Assembly: GCA_030629775.1 (NCBI GenBank)
Contig: DAOVOJ010000003.1
Location: 1 to 36,023, forward strand
Source: Candidatus Moraniibacteriota bacterium
GTDB taxonomy: Bacteria; Patescibacteriota; Minisyncoccia; JAHIHE01; DAOVOJ01
Direction of reading: 5' to 3'
DNA: 36,023 bases
Every line of letters begins with the position of its first letter. The first letter of the stretch is position 1. The position numbers were made by a program, and so were the translations under genes. Positions 31,188 through 36,023 of the stretch are shown here, piece after piece. Below the pieces are notes generated by a model. The model did not search any database. It had not been told where the DNA came from and was given only the letters and a program-made list of their open reading frames with translations.

Positions 31188-32018
31188 ATGAAACTAATCT
31201 CTCCCAAACTCAAAAAAGTCATAAAAACAATTATCATTATATTTCTTATTATAACGGCGTTTTCTTTTTGGACGGAACAATACTATCTGCTTTTTGAAGA
31301 CGGCTGGGAAGAAGAAAAGTCTTGTAATGTCTCCAACATAAAACTTCAGGGTGACTTAATAACCTATATTTCCAACGAAGGCAAGAACGAATACGACGAT
31401 CTTCTTTGGGATGAAATTGCTTCGGAAGATATTGTTAGGGCTATTGAAAAAGCGGAGAAAGATGATCATATTAAAGCAATCATTTTAGAAATAGATTCAT
31501 TTGGCGGATATCCCGTCGCTAGTGAGGAAGTGGCTAACGCATTGAAAAGAGCCAAGAAACCAACCATTGCTTTAATTAGGGAATATGGAACTTCTGGCGC
31601 TTATTACGCTGCCACCGGCGCTGACATGATTTTCGCCTCCCAAAATTCCGATGTTGGCAGTATAGGAGTGACTATGTCATATCTCGACCACGCCGAGGAA
31701 AATAAAAAAGACGGGCTAACTTATAACCAACTAAGCGTTGGTAAATTCAAGGACGCGGGAAATTCAGATAAACCTTTAACTCCCGAAGAAAAAGAATTGT
31801 TTATGCGCGACATTAATATCCTCCACGAAAATTTTATCAAAGCCGTCGCTGATAATCGCAATTTGGATATTGAAAAAGTAAGGCAACTCGCCGACGGCTC
31901 CACTATACTTGGCTTAATGGCTTTAGAAAATAATCTCATAGACAAAATCGGCGGGAGATATGAAGTTGAGGAATATTTAAAAGAAAAGCTTGGTGGGGAT
32001 ATTGAAATTTGTCGGTAG
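31188..32018 (+). CDS. sppA: Signal peptide peptidase SppA (S49, short form)
   Basis: The frame opens upstream at 31083, overlapping the previous gene, but the ATG at 31188 gives the normal start: a basic N-terminus and one anchor helix (about 12-26). The 276-residue protein has L-E-I-D-S-F-G-G near 101-107 and the nucleophile S136 in R-E-Y-G-T-S-G-A-Y-Y-A-A. The general base is K188 in V-G-K-F-K-D-A-G-N, 52 residues later as in Bacillus SppA. Spacing and length fit the single-domain bacterial and archaeal type. It would cut left-over signal peptides in the membrane. Its neighbours are all exported proteins, so it may process them or their leader remnants. Short gaps suggest cotranscription with the surrounding genes. 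Confidence 0.9.
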   Translation: MKLISPKLKKVIKTIIIIFLIITAFSFWTEQYYLLFEDGWEEEKSCNVSNIKLQGDLITYISNEGKNEYDDLLWDEIASEDIVRAIEKAEKDDHIKAIILEIDSFGGYPVASEEVANALKRAKKPTIALIREYGTSGAYYAATGADMIFASQNSDVGSIGVTMSYLDHAEENKKDGLTYNQLSVGKFKDAGNSDKPLTPEEKELFMRDINILHENFIKAVADNRNLDIEKVRQLADGSTILGLMALENNLIDKIGGRYEVEEYLKEKLGGDIEICR

Positions 32019-32074
32019 ATTATGAAAAATTAATTTATTTTTTAATAAGTTTTAATCAATTAATCAAAACAATT

Positions 32075-35000
32075 ATGAACAAGAAAACTCTGAAAAAATC
32101 CTTAGCGGGATTTATGGTCGTGGCAATTTTATTGCCAGTATTATCTTTAATGATAACGGTGTCGCCTGTTTTGGCTTATGAGGAATATCAAGAAAATGGC
32201 AACACTTATATTTTTGGAGAAATTACCGAGAATACTATCTGGACATTAGAAGATAGCCCCTACATTGTAACGGGAAATATAACAGTAGCGGAAAACAAAA
32301 TATTGACTGTTGAGCCGGGAGCGGAAATAAGATTTGACGGGTGGTATCAAATAAATGTTAAAGGAACGCTAAATGCTGTTGGAGAAAAAGAAAATTATAT
32401 TACTGTTACTTCTAATTGGGATAGTCCTTATGTTGGAAGCTGGGAAGGAATAAAATTGGATAGTTCAAGTGAAAATAATGTGATTCAATACGCTGTGATA
32501 GAATATGCCAATATTGGTATTGAGAATAATTACTATTCTTGTGCTCAAAATTTAACTGTTGAAAATTCAATATTTAATAATCTTCGTTATGGCATAATAC
32601 AATGCAAGGGGCTTATCTCTAATAATTATTTTATTAATGTTAACACAGCGTTTGATAGTTCTCGCGAGTGTGAAATTACCGATAATTATATTTCTGGCAG
32701 TACAAATGTTTTTCATTATCCATCTTCTGAAACTATTATTCATTCTAATAATATAGTCAATTACAATCCCACAAACCAGAATGGCTCACACTTAGTTTAT
32801 CACGGTGATAATGAAAATTTGGACGCGACAAATAATTATTGGGGAACTACTGACGAAAATTATATTGACGCTAATATTTGGGATAAGGATAATGATTCAT
32901 GGTTAGGAGAAGTAGTTTATAAACCCTATGCTGATTCTCTTATCACTTTTAATTTAACTGAACCAAGCGATGATATTTTATTTGAAAATGTAAGCAATCC
33001 AGCCGAAACTACTTTTAGCTGGAATCCGATAAATGGTCCAGGAGATATTTTGGATTATTACGAACTTTATATTGACGGTGAACTTAAAGAAACAGATATT
33101 GCTGGAACTGATATTGACTATGACATTTCTTCACTGTCAGACGGTTATCATTCTTGGTATGTTGTGGCAGTGAATAGTGACGGCAATAGTTATAAATCAA
33201 ACAATGTTTTTGGGTTTAATGTTAATATTCGCACTCCGCATACTCCGATTGCCAATCCAGCAGGCGGATGGTATTTTGAGGATCAATATATTACTCTAAG
33301 TTCCAATGACGAGAATAATATTATTAGATATACTTTAGACGGAAGCGAGCCCACAGAAGAAACTTTGTCTGAATATACTTCCCCGATTTCTATAACAGCA
33401 GTTGAAGAAGATTCTATTATTCTAAAAGCTAAAGCGTGGAATAGTGAAGGCAAAAGTAGTCTGATTATGACTGAAGAATATCAGTTTGATTTAACTCCAC
33501 CAGAGGATGTGATATTTGACCTTCAAGGTGGCGTTTATGAAAATCATGTAATTGTCTCTCTATCTTCTGGAGGAAGCGATGAAATCAGATATACCACCAA
33601 TGAAACTGAGCCGAATGAATTGTCAGCTTTATATACAGAACCAATTGCTATAAATAATTCCACTGTCTTAAAAGCGAAAGCGTGGGATGAAGTTGGAAAT
33701 AGCAGTGAGATAATAACAGAAGTTTATAATATTACTGCATGGCATGGTGGAGGTGGTGGTAGTTCGCCTGGCGGTGGAGGCGGAGCTGGATATTCTCCCA
33801 TAGAAATAACAGTGGATAGTTTAAAGACTGACGATACCACGCCTGAATTGACTGGAACAATAAATAACAATGATGCCACAATAACGGTGGCAATAGCTGG
33901 GAATGAATATAGTGCTACTAATAATAGTGATGGAACATGGACATTATCAGATAATATGATAAGCGAGTTATGCATAGGAATATACGATGTTAGAGTTAGA
34001 GCTTCTATAAGTATTGATTATGTTTATGGTTATGGAACTGATGATACAACAAATGAATTGACAATTAAATCAGATGAAGAAAATCCGCCTTATGCGGTGG
34101 CGATAGACAATCAGAAAAACGCTAGACCAGTTTCGGGAGTGGATGAAGCGGATGTCGTTTACGAATTTCCAGTGGAGGGAAGCATTACCAGATTTATGGC
34201 GATTTATAATCCAGACAGCGGAATTGATTCTTCCACTGAAATAGGACCTGTAAGATCAGCAAGACCATATTTCGCGCGGACAGCCAGCGAGCATGAAGCG
34301 ATTTACGCTCACGCAGGCGGTATTCCTGATGCCTTATCTGGTTTGAGCAATCACGAATATAGCGTTTATAATTTAGACGCTTTGTATGGCGGCGGCGATT
34401 ATTTTTGGAGAGATGAAACTAGAGACGCGCCGCACAACCTTTATACTTCCATAGAAAAGCTAAACAATTTTAGAGATGAATTTGAGCTTGGAACTGGAAC
34501 ATTTACTCAGCCATGGATTTTTTCTGATAATCCTTCTTCAATGGAAGGTATAGGATTTGATCAAGCTGAAGTGGAAGTGGAATACACTAATATAAATTAC
34601 AATGTGAAATGGGTTTACGATGATACGGATGGCGTTTATTACAGGCAAACTTACGAAGACGGAAGTTATCAAGATTATATAGACATAAATGACAATCATG
34701 TGTCAACTACAAATCTTGCTATTCAGTATGCGTTTACTAATCCGTTTACAGAAATGTCACAAATGGAGGGAGTTGCATTACTGTGCAGAGAAGGGAAATG
34801 TAGTAATGGAAAATGGAAAAAAGATAATACGGATAGCAATGTAAAATTTTATCTAAGCGGTAGCGAAGAATTTGAATTTAAGACAGGCAAGCTTTGGATA
34901 AATATAGCGGATGCAACCGATGCTCCTCTACCTGCGCCCATTACCAATGTAACAGTAGAAAATGTTAGCGCTGGAGATGAACTGAGGTTGAAAATAAATT

Positions 35001-35707
35001 GGGTTAATCCGTCAAATGAAGACTTAACAAAAATATTTATTTGTCGTTCAAATATTTTTTCTAATGATATGTGGCAATGCGGTTTGGCTGAAAATCTAAA
35101 AGGAGTGTTAGATAATTCTATTGAGAATAATTATATTACTCCCGATTCTACAAGCATTATTGACAATTATCGATTAGTAGAAGGGGCCACTTATTACTAT
35201 CGGTTATACGCATTTGACACTTTGGAAAATATTTATGATGAGTGGGGATATAATCCTGAGTGGTCCGAAGAAGCCAGTGGAATTCCTTTGTATGATCAAC
35301 CAATAGAATCTGGGATCAGAATTGATGATATCACTTGGATTAAAAATTTTGGCACAACTAATGATACTTATACAGACGGCTGGAAAATAAAGTTTGATAT
35401 TACGGTAAATGATCCCGAAGAAAACCAGTTAAAGTTTAAGATGAGTGATTGGACTTCTGATTCAAACATTATAGCGACCATTGGAAATACAAAAATTTCT
35501 TTGAATAATCTTGATACTGAAGTTGATATCTTAAACGCTACAAGCATGGGAACTGAATATGGCGATATGAATCCTTTGACTATTTCTGATATAAATCCTT
35601 CTATGGATAAAACTCAAGCGAGTTTCTATGTCTGGATAAAATTGCCAACGAGTACAGTCGCTGGGAACTATCGCGCGAGCTATAGAATTCAAACTTTAAC
35701 TCAATAA
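32075..35707 (+). CDS. Large multidomain surface protein: beta-helix, Fn3-like, chitobiase-like repeats, DUF3048 (YerB-like)
   Basis: The ATG at 32075 (1210 residues) is followed at once by a signal peptide (K-K-S-L-A-G-F-M-V-V-A-I-L-L, cleaved about after V-L-A). Domains in order: a right-handed beta-helix (about 40-285); an Fn3-like domain (295-383); two CHB_HEX_C-like repeats (387-468, 475-553), each with I-R-Y-T-x-x-x-x-E-P and L-K-A-K-A-W; a glycine-rich linker (555-573); an Ig-like domain (575-662); a DUF3048 module (about 670-945) with A-V-A-I-D-N-Q-K-N-A-R-P, E-A-D-V-V-Y-E and G-P-V-R-S-A-R-P; a further Fn3-like part; and a C-terminal beta domain. DUF3048/YerB proteins are lipoproteins of unknown activity. 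A surface adhesin or carbohydrate-binding role is plausible but unproven. Confidence 0.8.
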   Translation: MNKKTLKKSLAGFMVVAILLPVLSLMITVSPVLAYEEYQENGNTYIFGEITENTIWTLEDSPYIVTGNITVAENKILTVEPGAEIRFDGWYQINVKGTLNAVGEKENYITVTSNWDSPYVGSWEGIKLDSSSENNVIQYAVIEYANIGIENNYYSCAQNLTVENSIFNNLRYGIIQCKGLISNNYFINVNTAFDSSRECEITDNYISGSTNVFHYPSSETIIHSNNIVNYNPTNQNGSHLVYHGDNENLDATNNYWGTTDENYIDANIWDKDNDSWLGEVVYKPYADSLITFNLTEPSDDILFENVSNPAETTFSWNPINGPGDILDYYELYIDGELKETDIAGTDIDYDISSLSDGYHSWYVVAVNSDGNSYKSNNVFGFNVNIRTPHTPIANPAGGWYFEDQYITLSSNDENNIIRYTLDGSEPTEETLSEYTSPISITAVEEDSIILKAKAWNSEGKSSLIMTEEYQFDLTPPEDVIFDLQGGVYENHVIVSLSSGGSDEIRYTTNETEPNELSALYTEPIAINNSTVLKAKAWDEVGNSSEIITEVYNITAWHGGGGGSSPGGGGGAGYSPIEITVDSLKTDDTTPELTGTINNNDATITVAIAGNEYSATNNSDGTWTLSDNMISELCIGIYDVRVRASISIDYVYGYGTDDTTNELTIKSDEENPPYAVAIDNQKNARPVSGVDEADVVYEFPVEGSITRFMAIYNPDSGIDSSTEIGPVRSARPYFARTASEHEAIYAHAGGIPDALSGLSNHEYSVYNLDALYGGGDYFWRDETRDAPHNLYTSIEKLNNFRDEFELGTGTFTQPWIFSDNPSSMEGIGFDQAEVEVEYTNINYNVKWVYDDTDGVYYRQTYEDGSYQDYIDINDNHVSTTNLAIQYAFTNPFTEMSQMEGVALLCREGKCSNGKWKKDNTDSNVKFYLSGSEEFEFKTGKLWINIADATDAPLPAPITNVTVENVSAGDELRLKINWVNPSNEDLTKIFICRSNIFSNDMWQCGLAENLKGVLDNSIENNYITPDSTSIIDNYRLVEGATYYYRLYAFDTLENIYDEWGYNPEWSEEASGIPLYDQPIESGIRIDDITWIKNFGTTNDTYTDGWKIKFDITVNDPEENQLKFKMSDWTSDSNIIATIGNTKISLNNLDTEVDILNATSMGTEYGDMNPLTISDINPSMDKTQASFYVWIKLPTSTVAGNYRASYRIQTLTQ

Positions 35708-35711
35708 ATAT

Positions 35712-36023
35712 ATGATAATGAAAAATTTAAAAAGTATTATTGCCGTTTGTTTTCTTTCCCTATTGCTTCCTGTTATTGCCTGCGCTTCAGAATCGGAAGA
35801 AGGATTTCTTAATCCCGGACAGGAAAATATTGAAGCTCAGCCGTCAGATATTGAAGCTATTGCTGAAAATCCAACTCCTCCTACTATTCCTCAAAATACT
35901 GGCGGAGGCGGTGGCGGAGGATATACTCCTCCAATAAGCCAAGCGGCCAATAATGTTCCTTTAAAAATCTCATCCTCTCAAAAAGGAACGCTGAACCAAA
36001 ATCTAAACAATAAAAATAAAGTA
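35712..36023 (+). CDS. Predicted lipoprotein with a glycine-rich linker (runs off window)
   Basis: Starting at ATG 35712 (a second ATG follows at 35718), 104 codons are visible. Residues 4-23 form a lipoprotein signal peptide with lipobox V-I-A-C24 just after L-L-L-P. An acidic, Pro/Glu/Gln-rich stretch is followed by a glycine run flanked by Y-T-P-P-I, nearly the same as the G-rich...G-Y-S-P-I linker in the preceding 1210-aa protein. The start is 5 nt after that gene, so the two are probably cotranscribed and may act together at the cell surface. The functional domain lies outside the window. Confidence 0.65.
   Translation, partial: MIMKNLKSIIAVCFLSLLLPVIACASESEEGFLNPGQENIEAQPSDIEAIAENPTPPTIPQNTGGGGGGGYTPPISQAANNVPLKISSSQKGTLNQNLNNKNKV

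Noticed and set aside
33724-33975. Minus-strand frame with a proline run
   Set aside because: It is the antisense of the glycine-rich linker and Ig-like domain of the large surface protein.
35740-35937. A 65-codon frame at the right edge
   Set aside because: It overlaps, in another frame, the better-supported lipoprotein gene starting at 35712, which has a signal peptide and lipobox.
28346-36023. A right attachment site matching the tRNA-Glu 3' end
   Set aside because: Reading this region by eye I found no second copy of the tRNA T-arm/acceptor sequence; the boundary is left open rather than guessed.

Overview
The window looks like part of a chromosome of a Candidate Phyla Radiation bacterium (Patescibacteria, Parcubacteria-like). 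This is inferred from the short, divergent proteins, the pilin-like Mbov_0395-type protein, the secreted proteins of a kind common in that group, the AT-rich intergenic DNA full of palindromic repeats, and the near absence of Shine-Dalgarno (SD) sequences before the long genes. No rRNA gene is present to confirm it.

Left block (1-17.5 kb), the more GC-rich host-like part: a partial glycosyltransferase and a SemiSWEET-like sugar transporter, lon, a small HExxH protein, mnmA, a pilin-like membrane protein, gyrB, a threonine-synthase-like enzyme and murJ. A division/cell-wall cluster follows: mraZ, rsmH, an ftsL-like gene, ftsI and a truncated murF-like gene, with a recognisable promoter and a probable MraZ operator. 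The block is studded with palindromic repeat families. One copy lies in frame inside mnmA, and two copies of a 29-bp palindrome lie in frame inside the murF-like gene, one of them where the ATP-binding P-loop should be. Three very small minus-strand units, unlike the large genes, have consensus promoters, strong SDs and terminators.

Middle block (17.66-28.4 kb), an integrated mobile element: tRNA-Glu(CTC) is overlapped on the opposite strand by the 3' end of a large serine recombinase gene. A minus-strand module follows (recombinase, a 55-aa protein, a primase-helicase, a small DUF5659-like protein, hypotheticals and a zinc-ribbon protein). It diverges at about 24.5-24.8 kb from a plus-strand module: a small acidic protein, a SymE/AbrB-like protein, a ComM-like protein without its ATPase core, a phage/plasmid-type conserved protein and a membrane-anchored UvrD-like helicase. 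The genes suggest an element able to integrate, prime and unwind DNA. I did not find the second attachment site, so the right boundary is open.

Right block (28.4-36 kb): a promoter and an approximately 175-nt structured RNA ending in a terminator, then a run of exported or membrane proteins: a cysteine-rich repeat protein, a degenerate staphylococcal-nuclease-like membrane protein, an SppA-type signal peptide peptidase, a 1210-aa multidomain surface protein (beta-helix, Fn3-like, chitobiase-like repeats, DUF3048/YerB), and the start of a lipoprotein with the same glycine-rich linker. Leader motifs shared with the element genes leave open whether this block is element cargo or host DNA.
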